DNA of 64,000 nt from Emydura subglobosa (Eukaryota > Chordata > Testudines > Chelidae). The DNA is taken from contig ML679974.1 in NCBI GenBank assembly GCA_007922225.1, positions 3,833,105-3,897,104 on the forward strand, written 5' to 3'. The notes under the pieces are model-generated. The model worked only from the letters and a program-made list of their open reading frames with translations. It did no database searches and was not told where the DNA came from. This document shows, one piece after another, positions 10,127-19,512 of this stretch (its first letter is position 1; the number at the start of each line of letters is the position of its first letter). The position numbers and the translations under genes were made by a program.

Positions 10127-10619
10127 AGCTGTTCAGCTGAGGGAAGCCTTGAAAGAGCATTTTAACAATGAGCCACAGAAAGTGTGTTGCTGTAGTGCGC
10201 TAAGCCTGGCATTGTTTGTTTGCACCGTGCTATGAACCTTGTAATGATTGCTGTGTGTGTCCAACTATAACAATACAGATGCACCTGTTGCTATTATGGA
10301 TGTATGTTAGCAGCAGCCACCATAGGATGGAGAATATAAAGAGAAATTCAGTTTCCATAAGTATATTTTTTTCCACACCCATGCAAACAAATCTATTAAT
10401 GCTGATGTAAACTTCATACATACAGGGGAAAGTATCTTTAAAGGGGAGAGAATAGGGAATTCACAAGCACATACACTAAAAAGGTTTTCACAGCTGGGTG
10501 TATGCACGTCTGTCATTGTATTTAATCTCCCATGGGGGGAGTGCCTTGGGTACTGTTGCGGCCCCAGAAGATACATGGAATAAGGGAGACAGCGTAGGGA
10601 GGTCCAGGAATGCTGTTTT

Positions 10620-10850
10620 TTCCTAATTAAACTGCTCAATCGATCTGGAAGTCGACGCATTAAAACCACCCCCTCAAGTGGCGTAGCGCTGTGTCGATGG
10701 GAACGCATTTCCCATCAGCACAGCGAAGACACCACATAGAAGAGGCGTTATGAAGTCGAAGGGTGTTATGCAAGCTACTCTGCGTCGCTTGCGTGACTCC
10801 CATCGACTGCTGCCGAATTTCCAGGTAAGTGTAGACTGGGCCTATGTCAC
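10620..10850 (-). mobile_element. Harbinger-like MITE, same family as those at 49.9 and 57.4 kb (partial)
   Basis: In reverse orientation this matches the MITEs at 49921-50215 and 57384-57678: ctcaatcgatctggaagtcg, cgatgggaacgca, gcaagctactctgcgtcgct, gactgctgccgaatttccag, and the end aagtgtagactgggcc. The left part of the family is missing or diverged beyond about 10620. No coding capacity. Confidence 0.75.
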
Positions 10851-10990
10851 CCTCTCATTGAGGTAGTTTTATTATGCCAGTGTAGCAGGAGACTTAAACC
10901 AGTGGAAGAAGCATTGCAGTGTGTATACCTACATGGTTAGGTTGACGTAATCTTACATCAACTTAATTTTGTAGTAGACAAACCCTAAAA
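10851..10990 (-). mobile_element. Second Harbinger-like MITE end
   Basis: The stretch ends with acttaattttgtagtagacaaaccc followed by TAA, an inverted form of the TAA-ggct(t/a)tgtctacact style of terminal repeat also seen at 3396. It abuts the MITE at 10620-10850 with no spacer, so the two may be one composite element. No coding capacity. Confidence 0.5.
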
Positions 10991-11825
10991 CTACAGATTG
11001 CAGAAGATTATTAAAACACCTTTGGTGCCTATTGGCATTCAGAATATATTCCCTGATTCTCAGCTCTCTGGGATACTATTATTCTGTTTTAAGGCATGTG
11101 ACCAAATGTTCTGTTCCAATTTTCAAAAAGTGACTTAGAAGCACAAATCCCTTTTACTTTCAATGGGACTCATGCTGCTAAGGCACTTAGGAAAATCCCA
11201 AACAAAAAGAAGCGCAATGAGGGAACAAACAGGATTGTTGAGTTCATCTGCATGGTTCAGAGGGAGATGTTTAAAGCACTTAGTAACCCCTGAGGTAAAA
11301 GAATAGCTATACATAAGATTATTAAAGCATCTTTGCTGTCCACAACAATTCAAAATTTTGCATGCTATGGTATATAGCTCCTGTTTTCAACTTGCATGGA
11401 GTATCTAGTTTAAAGTGAGAGACTTTGTAAAAGCCTAGACTTTTACATTTTGTACATGTGTGATTATAATATTTTTCACTGCACCTCTCATAGCTTGATA
11501 GTCCGGAAGACTGAAGTTCTTGATGTAGCTTCAGAACAGGTGTCAAATGGGCATGAACAGTGCAAATTTTACCACAGTGACTTGTCAAAGTGCCTCAACA
11601 CTGCCTTGGATGGACCACATGTAGGGTAGTTCATCTCTAAAACCATTTAACCTTTGGCCTCTCCGCTTAGATTACTGACAAACATGTTAACTAGTGCTAA
11701 ATGAGATATATGCATGTTAATGTGCACACCGGCCCACTACGAACTTGACTGCTAAACTTATTTCATAGAAGTCATCACGCAGCCATTAGAAGGTAAATAA
11801 ATTGTTATAATTAATAATTTTCATT
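10991..11825. other. Unassigned DNA
   Basis: AT-rich sequence without recognisable coding frames or terminal repeats. I see nothing to annotate. Confidence 0.4.
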
Positions 11826-11829
11826 AGAA

Positions 11830-12062
11830 TGCCACTCAGAGCCCATTGTGCCAGACACTGTACAAAGATGTAAGTAACAGTCCCTTCCCCAAATCTTAAT
11901 GCTGTCATGTCTATTTGGAGTGTATTTCCATTTTACAGATTTGGAACTAAGGCATACAGAGTAAGTGATGTGTCCAGATTTACTCTGTGACGGAGTTAGG
12001 AGTTGACACAGACCTCCTGAATCCTACCCAGTGCCCTTGCCACAAGGCCATCCTTCCTCTCC
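11830..12062 (-). mobile_element. CORE-SINE (MIR-like), reversed
   Basis: The reverse complement runs from a head (ggatggccttgtggcaaggg) through a CORE-like part (gacacatcacttactctgta, then cagatttg..aaatgga) to a tail with ttggggaagggactg and ctggcacaatggg. This is the order of the MIR-like amniote SINE as I recall it. Such SINEs are transcribed by Pol III and copied by LINE enzymes. The copy is old and diverged. Confidence 0.6.
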
Positions 12063-13315
12063 TTTTTATGGAATCACAATGCTCTCAAATGGCTGACTCC
12101 TTCTCCAGTACTCCCTACAGGTTTGGTTTTTTGTTTTTAATCTTTGATATTCATAGATTCTAATATTTTCCTGATGGGAAGAGGCAGAAGCCGAAATGTC
12201 ACCATAAAAATTTGAGTACTTGGATTACTATACATGTAGAAATGTTATAATCATAAGAGCTGAGGAGGAACAATCAGAGCATCTGTGACAAAAATCAAAT
12301 GCACAGATATATAGAGGGGTTTCATTTTTCTACTTTAGGCTCTAATTTTCAGTTTGTAGCATGGAGTAAATAAGTGAAGGCATGAATATCTTCCCACAGT
12401 TTGTCAGAGTCCCAAAAAGTGCACTTAAAACTCCTCTACTACTGACAGTGAATGGATTTTTGTATCTGACTTACATTGAAACATAGCATTTTATTCCCTT
12501 TGCAAGTCAAATGATTAGAAAGTTTTAAGGGCTCTCAAAGAAAATCTCTTAAACTTGACATTCATTCAATTGGTTTAGTTTTTCAGACTGGGGGAAAAAT
12601 GATATGAGCCATAAGATTGTAATTTGTGTAATATGCATATACATACGCATCGACAGAGTGGTTCTAAGAGCATTTTTATGTCAGCTGTTCAGTGAGAACC
12701 TGTTTATTTCTCTTTAACGCCCATTATGAAGATGGAACAAATGAGGTGCCACTGGGAAGTTAATTTAAATACTATGTTTTATTGAGAGCATCTTCTCAAA
12801 TATTTCTTATGATCTGAACTGAGAGCTATAATTCGAACCACAAATGTCTCTGATAGTTCCTCAAAGTTTATAGTTTGCTCCAGTTCTTATGTTGCTAATT
12901 TGTGCCTAGTGTTCTTCAGCACCTGAAAAGTTAACTCTGTTCTGATGTAATTTTATGCATTAAATAGTCCCTGTAGAGTGTCTGGAAACAAAGAAGTCAA
13001 AAGCACAAAGAATATTTTAGCAGTACCATTGGTGTTATATTATTCTATTCCATACATTGAACTGTCACTTTTCCATTTTGATTTTCTCACCTGTGGGTTG
13101 GTCAGAACTCTTAAGGGCCAAATGCTGCCCTCAGATATATTTGTGCAATGCCCAATGACTTCTGTGGATGATATGCACTGAAAGGTGAGGCCAGAACTCA
13201 TCTTATAGGTTAGCTCATAGCTATTATCCAGGAAGCTCACCCACACCTCTGAATTCAGAGAAAGTATTTGACAGGGTGGAATAGGAAAATGTTAGCTATA
13301 CTAGAGAATGGAGAA
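12063..13315. other. Unassigned AT-rich DNA
   Basis: No support for a gene or for a repeat family that I know. Short open frames on both strands look like chance. Confidence 0.4.
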
Positions 13316-13316
13316 A

Positions 13317-13400
13317 GGATGCTCTTGTGGTTAAGATTCTAAGCTGAAACTCAGAAAACCTCATTCAGTTCCTGGTTCCATCACAAACATCCTGTGAGAG
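13317..13400 (+). mobile_element. SINE head fragment (MIR-like)
   Basis: The run from gctcttgtggttaagattct to cctggttccatcaca has the spacing of a MIR-like tRNA-derived head (a pseudo-box B at ggttccatc). It stops at the next repeat, about 13395. Confidence 0.4.
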
Positions 13401-13560
13401 ACAAGGTGGATGAGGATCATGATACCTTTTATTGTACCAACTTCTGCTGATGAGAGAGACAAACTTTTGAGCTTACACAGAGCTATTCTTCAGGTCTGGG
13501 AAACTTACTCTGAGTGTCACAGCTAAATACAAAATGGAACAGATTATTTGAGTAGAAGGC
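13395..13560 (-). repeat. Fragment of a widespread vertebrate repeat
   Basis: The words gtgagagacaaggtggatga, ttttattgtaccaacttctg and agagctattcttcaggtct belong to a repeat I recall from many reptile and other vertebrate genomes. I cannot name its class with confidence. It abuts the SINE head on its left. Confidence 0.5.
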
Positions 13561-14740
13561 ATTTTAAGCATTCCCTGGGATCTCTTGCAGTCCATCTGCA
13601 CTGGGATGAAATCATAATGCATTACTATTAAAGATAAAAAGAATTTGACATGTAAGATCTCAAAAAAGTCAAGCATCCTGAAAAGAAAAGGTTCCCTTAC
13701 ATATTCATCCTCCAAACTCAAGAAAAATCATGAGATGCAGAGACATTTCTTAAAGATAATTTTCTCATTATTAGCAGCTGTTCAGAGATCACTGATTGAC
13801 TCATTGGTTAAATCAGAAGTGTACATTACATTACAGTGAGAGAACCATGGAACCATGGAAAGCCAGCAAACAAACAATAAAGAAACAAAAAATCAGAAGG
13901 TGCATTCCAAGCATAAGAAAAAGAAATAAAGTGTTAGAGTCTCTGCCCCGACTCAGTCAGTTTGCCTCTGCCTTGGCAGCACAAAGGAGATGGTGGGCTC
14001 ACCTAAAAGGATAGTTAAGGATTCCGCTGAGAAGGAGCTTTGGAGGCAAGGAAGGGCAGGGTAGGGCAGGACATCCTGTGGGATTGTTGAAGACAGCATA
14101 TTTTTAAACAATCTAAATTTAAATTACACTAGGGACCAGACTAGGATCAGGGAAACAGAAGGATGGCTTAGAGCTCCTTCCCCCTGTTCTCAATTGCTGT
14201 GACCTAAGAATATATGTGAAGTTTCTTAGTGCTTGAAACAGACTAACTACAGAATAAATTCTAATATCCTTTGGAGCAACACTCTGCAAATACAAACTAC
14301 AATGGTAACAAGCACTCTAACACAGATGTATATTGGAGCCTACACTGGTAATATAAATGTAACAATTCATGGCAAGAATTCATGTTCATACTGTATGTTT
14401 TTATATTTGTAATTGGAGTAGAACAATTTAAGAAATATCTGGTTGCAATCATTTCACGTTTACAGTAAAAGTAAAAAAGCATGTTAAACCCCTGGAAGGG
14501 ATCATAAGCACAGACATGGTGACCTCTTAACTGGGAAAGGAGGTCCAAATGAATGGTAGCTGTGACTGTTTTCATTTGATCATTTTAGTCCTTTTCTAAT
14601 GTATTTTTTATATATAAACCTTTATTATGCTGAGCTGTTCTTTTCCTAACTTGGTCTCTTTTACATCTGAAGTATTTTGAATCAGCTAAATCATTCCTTA
14701 GGTATGACAGAAAATATGTAGTAGACAAATGTAAGAAACT
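13561..14740. other. Unassigned AT-rich DNA
   Basis: No recognisable gene or repeat. It ends at the left terminal repeat of DIRS copy 2. Confidence 0.4.
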
Positions 14741-14866
14741 GCTATTCACTGTAACTGTGGTTCTACAAGATGTGATGCAGACAGGTATTCCACTTAGGTG
14801 TGTGCACGCGCAGTGTAACAGGGCCAGAAAATATTTCCTAGCAGTACCCTTGGGCACTAGTGTTGG
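14741..14866 (+). repeat. DIRS copy 2 left inverted terminal repeat (interrupted)
   Basis: Matches the reverse complement of the right end around gtgtgtgcacgcgcagtg and the next 50 bases. The first 40 bases recur in reverse complement at 15128-15165. The repeat is broken at about 14861 by a small insert. Confidence 0.8.
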
Positions 14867-14972
14867 AACTAGGGGTGCTGCCACAGCCCTAACTTGAAGT
14901 AGTAATAACAAACACCAAATACATGATTTCTATCAGCACCCCCACTATAAAAATTGTTCTGGCATCCCTGCC
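14861..14972. mobile_element. Small MITE-like insert in the terminal repeat
   Basis: A 110-base block with roughly inverted ends (ggaactaggggtgctg and ttctggcatccctgcc). It interrupts the DIRS terminal repeat. It resembles a short element I recall from turtle genomes with cagcacccccactat near its right end. Ends approximate, class unknown. Confidence 0.4.
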
Positions 14973-15127
14973 ACTGTGGGAAGTGTTACTCGCAACTCTT
15001 GGCCAGAGCCTCTCCTCTGTCTATGTGAAGTGGAACTACCAATACACCCCTCAGTTCCATTGCACCGAAAGCCCAGAGCCTACACTCCAGTGCAGAGGGG
15101 ATGGAGGGTGAGTTGTGGAATACACAT

Positions 15128-15216
15128 CTGCATCACATCTCGAAGAACCATAGTTAGAGAAAGTAACTATTTCTTCTACTTTGAGTAGACACAGCCGTGT
15201 ATTCCGCTTAGATGAC
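15128..15216 (+). repeat. DIRS copy 2 internal complementary region
   Basis: The left half (ctgcatcacatctcgaagaa and on) is the reverse complement of the left tip of the element. The right half (ttcttctactttgagtagac, gtgtattccgctta) repeats the right tip read inward. Same plan as in copy 1. Confidence 0.75.
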
Positions 15217-16770
15217 TCACAAGCAGTACCCGCAGGAGATGGGCCTCAGAATCCATTTAACCAAGGACTGCAGGACCATCTTCTGAAAGCTTGCATCTGC
15301 TCTGGATGCCACAGTAATGGCATAATGGTTTGTAAACATACATATCGACGACCATGTGGCAGCCCTGCAAATGTCCAATATTGAGATGTTGTTTAAAAAT
15401 GCAATTGACCTAGCTTGCACTCTCACAGAATAGGCTCAGACCCCTTGCGCAGAAATAGCTGAAGCTGTTTTGTATGCAGTCTTGATACAGGAAATTATCC
15501 ACTTAGAAAGAGTTTGGGAGGAGACTTCCTGTCTCTTCACACAGTCTGCATACGACACAAACAGATGAGGTGAGGCCCGAAAGGGTTTAGTCCTGTCCAG
15601 GTAGAAGGCCAGGAATAGCTGATGTTTAAAGCGTGAAGGCACTGCTCCTTCAAAGGTGAATGCAGCTTGGGAAATGTAGGCCTGACTTGACATAAGTAAC
15701 TTGCCTCATTTCTTAGTGAGTATAATTGGGGAAGGGAATGGAAAGTTATGCTGTAAACAGGGGCTTGACAAACAGAATGCTGGAATCAGAATGTCTGTGC
15801 TTGCTAAGAAAAGCAGTAACACCTTAATGCTAGGGACTATGGACAAGATAAAACTGGATTGTAAAGATCAGGTTCCAAATGAACAGCACATGAACAGAGC
15901 ATGCTCTGGTCCCTACAAAACAACCAAGCCAATCAAAAATGTGTGGTGTAATGTATAGCAAATGCAATGTGATGTGTAAATGTATATCAAGGAAGAGGTT
16001 GTCTGTGTAACTTTGGAAGTGCGGTACGCTCTATACCCTTCCCCTATGCTTGAGTCTAATCAACTCAGCATAGCTTTGCTGTATGACAAATAAAGGAACA
16101 TGAGTGATAAAATCCAGAGTTGAACTGAATGTTTTGGATCCCAGAGAACTGAAAGAAGTGTTCTCTCAGAACTGGACAAGGTGTTCTGGATAAGCTGAAT
16201 GGGAAAGGTCTCAGAGGAAATCCCAACAGGAAAAAAAACAGACAAATATACCATCTGGTTTAAATGAAACAAAGACCACTTTAGACACAAATTTTGGGTG
16301 TGGTCGCAATATCACTTTGTCTTTGGAGAATTTAATGTAAGGAGACTTTGCCATCACAGCCTGCAGATCGCAATGAGGAACACAGGGTTTTTTTACATGA
16401 GAGAGGAAAGGGACAGGATGCCAGAGGCTTGAATGGAGGTTCCATCAGAGCTACCAAGATGGAATTAAGGTCCCACAAAGGAACCAGTTCCCACACTGGC
16501 AGATGGAGATGAAGAATTCCTTTAAGAATCTCACTACCATGGCATTGGAAAATATCAATCTTCCATTAATGGGCAGATGAAAGATAGATTGCTGCTAGGC
16601 GTACCCTCAACGAGCTAAACTTAAGGCCCAACAACTGAAGATGCACCAAATACTCCAAGATGTCTTGGATATAAGCCAGTGTCAGCTGAACTCTGTGGAC
16701 CAATGACCAAATCTAAAGCCATTTTACCAAATAGACCATTCTGGTATAGGGTTTTCTACTATTGAGTAGG
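15217..16770 (-). pseudogene. DIRS copy 2 tyrosine recombinase (broken, with insert)
   Basis: Recombinase of the element. From right to left: TLAYIQDILEYLVHL at about 16690-16640 (core-binding domain); then frameshifted pieces; then SKDKVILRPHPKFVSKVV at about 16340-16280; then an insertion of about 440 bases (15700-16140); then a frame at 15693-15436 with HQLFLAFYLDRTKPFR and EVSSQTLSKWI. One in-frame stop (about 15434-15436) divides it from 15426-15217, which has ICRAATWSS and NHYAI with the catalytic Tyr (codon 15322-15324). The HxxR box, seen as HSTR in copy 1, reads VQAR here, so the catalytic His is lost. The first catalytic Arg region lies in the shredded part and I could not confirm it. 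Confidence 0.8.
15700..16140 (+). mobile_element. Probable solo LTR inside the recombinase pseudogene
   Basis: This block splits the recombinase reading between HPKFVSKVV-type sequence on its right and the DRTKPFR part on its left, so it is foreign to the DIRS. It has LTR-like features on the + strand: a polyadenylation signal aataaa at 16089-16094 in its last 60 bases, and no coding frame. It recalls an LTR repeat I know from turtle genomes (tgtctgtgcttgctaagaaa). Exact ends and target duplication were not found. A solo LTR implies loss of an internal retroviral region by LTR-LTR recombination, if the call is right. Confidence 0.5.
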
Positions 16771-16806
16771 ACCTGTCAAACAGCTGCCAAATATTGTTCT
16801 TCCTCC

Positions 16807-17600
16807 TCATTCAATTATGGAGCAGCAACTCAGATTTGGGGAGCTGAGCACAGGATGCAAAGTGTGAGTATGATTCTGTGTGAGTAGGTCGGGATGTAGA
16901 GGAAGGTGTATGGGAGGCTGAATCAACAATGCAAGAAGGTCAGAAAACCAACACTGCTTCAACCTTACTGGGGCAATGAAGATGAGCTTGGCCCAATCCA
17001 CTTTCAGCTTGAAGATGACCTGTAAAATGATCAGGATTGGAGAAAAAGCATATAGGGGAGTCGATTGATAACTGATGTGGAAGACATCAGTGAGAGAGCC
17101 CAAACTAAGGGCCCTTGAGAGCAGAATGGATGACATTTCCTGTTGTCTCTTATAGAGAATGTCCAAAGCCACAAAGATGACTCTCAGAACACTGGGCTTC
17201 AGGGACCACTTGTGACTCAGGGAAAAATTCCTGCAGAGCTGGTCCATGAGATGACTCTGGACCCTGGTCAAGTGATCAGCTATTGGAGTAATACTCTTTG
17301 TACAGAAGTGCCACAGCCAGTTTGCCTCTTGGCAGAGAACCTGGGAGTATGCTCGCCTTGCTTGTTTACATAATACATCGAAGCAGTATTGTTGGGTAAG
17401 TATATGAACCACTGAATCCTTGATGCAGTCTAAAAAAAGGGACAGCCATTGTAGATGGCCTGAAGCTACAGCACGTTGATATGTAGTGAAGCTTCCTGCT
17501 CTGACCACAGACCGTGAACCTTCAGTGACCCCAGGTGTGCTCCCCAACCAACCAGGGAGCTGTCAGTGACAACAGTCCTACTTGATAGGGGTCTGACAAA
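16807..17600 (-). pseudogene. DIRS copy 2 RNase H and C-terminal domain
   Basis: RNase H begins at about 17575 with TDSSLVGWGAHLG (catalytic Asp in TDSS), then EQEASLHINVL (Glu and the HIN..L block), one frame break, then the long frame 17547-16807. In it AVASGHLQWLSLFLDCIKDS, FDVLCKQARRAYSQVLCQEA and HLTRVQSHLMDQLCR are RNase H; the third catalytic block, usually A-DxLSR, reads MDQLCR, so the Asp is still there. The rest (AKLIFIAPVRLKQCWFSDLL and LPLHPDLLTQNH) is the DIRS C-terminal domain that precedes the recombinase, ending at 16807. This is the longest intact DIRS frame in the window (246 codons). Confidence 0.82.
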
Positions 17601-17613
17601 GGGATCACCTCAG

Positions 17614-19259
17614 TCAGACATTTCCCTGAACCTCCACCAGTGTAAGAAGTCCAGGATCAACAGAGGAAGGCAGACCAACCAGTCCACAGGGTGAAGAGTT
17701 GGACAATAAACTGAATTGCATTTGAAGAGGGCGAAGGTGCAACTGGCAAGTTGAACCACCTGTGTGCATAAAGACATATGGTCCAAGAGCCTCAAGCACA
17801 TCAGAACTGTCATGGAAGACTGAGACTGCAGACTGAGACAAAAGTAATGAATCGTCTGAAAATGGTCGGTTAGCAAAAATGCTCACAAATTGTAGACTCT
17901 ATTAGGGCCCCAATTAACTTGATTGTCTGAGTGGAAACCAATGTTGACTTCCTGGTATTTAAGATAAAACCCAGACAGTCAAGTAAGTGCAGTATAACAT
18001 GTACATGAAGAGATGTTCTTCTATGGATCCACCCATTGGTAGCCAGCTGTCCAGACACAGGAAGACATGGATTCCCTTTTTCCTGAGGCATGCTGTCACC
18101 TACATTTGGTAAAATTCTGGTGGGCAGAAGACAGACCCATTTGCGTACCAAGGGAGGAGGTGGGTAGGCCAGGCTCCTGGGTGTTGGCCTGTGGAGGGGT
18201 GCCAGGGGTGAGGCCATCCAGTTTGAGCCGGCACTGGACTGTGAGGACTGGATCAGCGGGTAAGTGTGGGACGCCAGGCCGGCCCTTCATGATGGATGGG
18301 GGGTGCAGGAGGCTGAGGGACGGCTGTTCCCACTCCTGTGCCCCTCTCTGTGCGTCATGAAGGGTTGGCCTGCTGCCCCCCGAGGCCAGGGGATGAGGCC
18401 ACCCCCATCTGAGCTGGTGTGGGGCTGGAGCAGGAGAGGCAGGTGCCGCACAGCAGTTAAGTGCGGGGATGGAGGGCGGTAGAGCCAAGCCTGCATTCAC
18501 GTCCCCCTTCAGGCCTCACACCCCTCCTGCAGGTACAGACCCCCCCCTTCCGGGGCAGCTGGGGGACAGTGCCAGGACCCCTCCTGCCCTATGTGGGGGT
18601 GGCATGTGAGGCAGGGGGGCACAAATGTAAGCTTGGCCTCTGGGCACTGGATCCCCACAGTATGCCACTGGACAGACCATAAGGAAGGACTATGTACTGA
18701 TAACAATGGTTCGCCACAACGAACTAGAGAAACCTTCTGTGGCTTTGGAGAATTGCCTGCAGGTCGAAAGAGAGCAAATCAGTCATTCTGAGTCAATGAG
18801 GGGAGGACTGTTGATAGGGTGACCTCTTGGAACCTCATGTATCTGATATATTTGTTGAGGTTGAGAATAGGTCTTACCCCTTCTTTGGATTTGGGAAACA
18901 AAGTATGAGGAATAAAAGCCTTCACACCAGTGCTCCAGAGGAACCTCCTTCACCATTCCTAAAGCCAATACAGTACATACCTGCTTGAAGAGCAGTATCT
19001 TGTGAGATGGGTCCCTGAAGATGGAGAGAGAAGGAGGGTGGGGATGAAGTGGGTAGAGGAACTTGATAGCATAGCCTGATCTGATGGTGCTTTGGACCCA
19101 TTTGTTGGTGGTAACTGAGCCCCAAACACTGAGAAAGTGAGCTAACCTGTCCCCCAAAAGGATAATGGAAAACAGAACTGGACTGCTGGTTTGGACAAAC
19201 AAGTCAAAACAAGTACTTGGAGAGTAATAGGAGATGACTTGTTGACTGGCCGAACTCAC
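17614..19259 (-). pseudogene. DIRS copy 2 reverse transcriptase (broken, active site lost)
   Basis: The RT start is at 19259-18783: GDRLAHFLSVWGSVTTNKWV, SLSIFRDPSHKILLFKQV, then EGFYSSYFVSQIQRRGKTY and further QQIYQIHEV (the fingers block that usually reads LRPILDLR.LNKYI). The frame is then cut by a GC-rich insert (about 18125-18665). After it the - strand reads HVFLCLDSWLP at about 18060-18036: the YxDD box is CLDS, so the second catalytic Asp is Ser. The frame 18217-17870 continues with LLDCLGFILNTRKSTLVSTQ and KLIGALIES, and 17886-17614 holds the thumb-like LRPLQMQFSLLS. RNase H follows to the left. The lost Asp, the insert and the frameshifts make it inactive. Confidence 0.84.
18125..18665. 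repeat. GC-rich insert, imperfect dimer of about 185 bp
   Basis: A block far more GC-rich than its flanks splits the RT. Recognisable DIRS sequence stops on the left at about 18125 and resumes on the right at about 18665. Inside, gttggcctg..ggccaggggtgaggcc at 18182-18215 recurs at 18364-18400, an offset of 185 bases, and gggtaagtgtggga (about 18258) recurs as cagttaagtgcgggga (about 18448). It is therefore a tandem, imperfect dimer. No match to a family I know and no terminal repeats seen. Open frames in it are those of GC-rich chance. Confidence 0.55.
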
Positions 19260-19512
19260 AACCCAAATGTCTCCACCTCTGGGACCTATGCCCCTTTCTG
19301 GGGTAGTTCCACTATCACAGAGGAGGGAAAGATTTCCTTAAGGGACATTGAGAGTGGTACTACTGCTACTGACCGCCATACTGGCATCTTTGCACTGCCA
19401 GTGTATATACCTACAAGGAATGCAGGTTGGCCCTAGAATACTTGATGGAGTGCAAAGTTTTATCAGTTTAGTCCGAAAAGAGGACCCAACCAACCATCGA
19501 AAGGCAAGTCCT

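Noticed and set aside
10307..10708. Open frame of 133 codons (-)
   Set aside because: It overlaps MITE sequence and shows no domain features.
18067..18682. Several frames of 65 to 134 codons
   Set aside because: They fall in the GC-rich insert within the DIRS RT and read on both strands without motifs.
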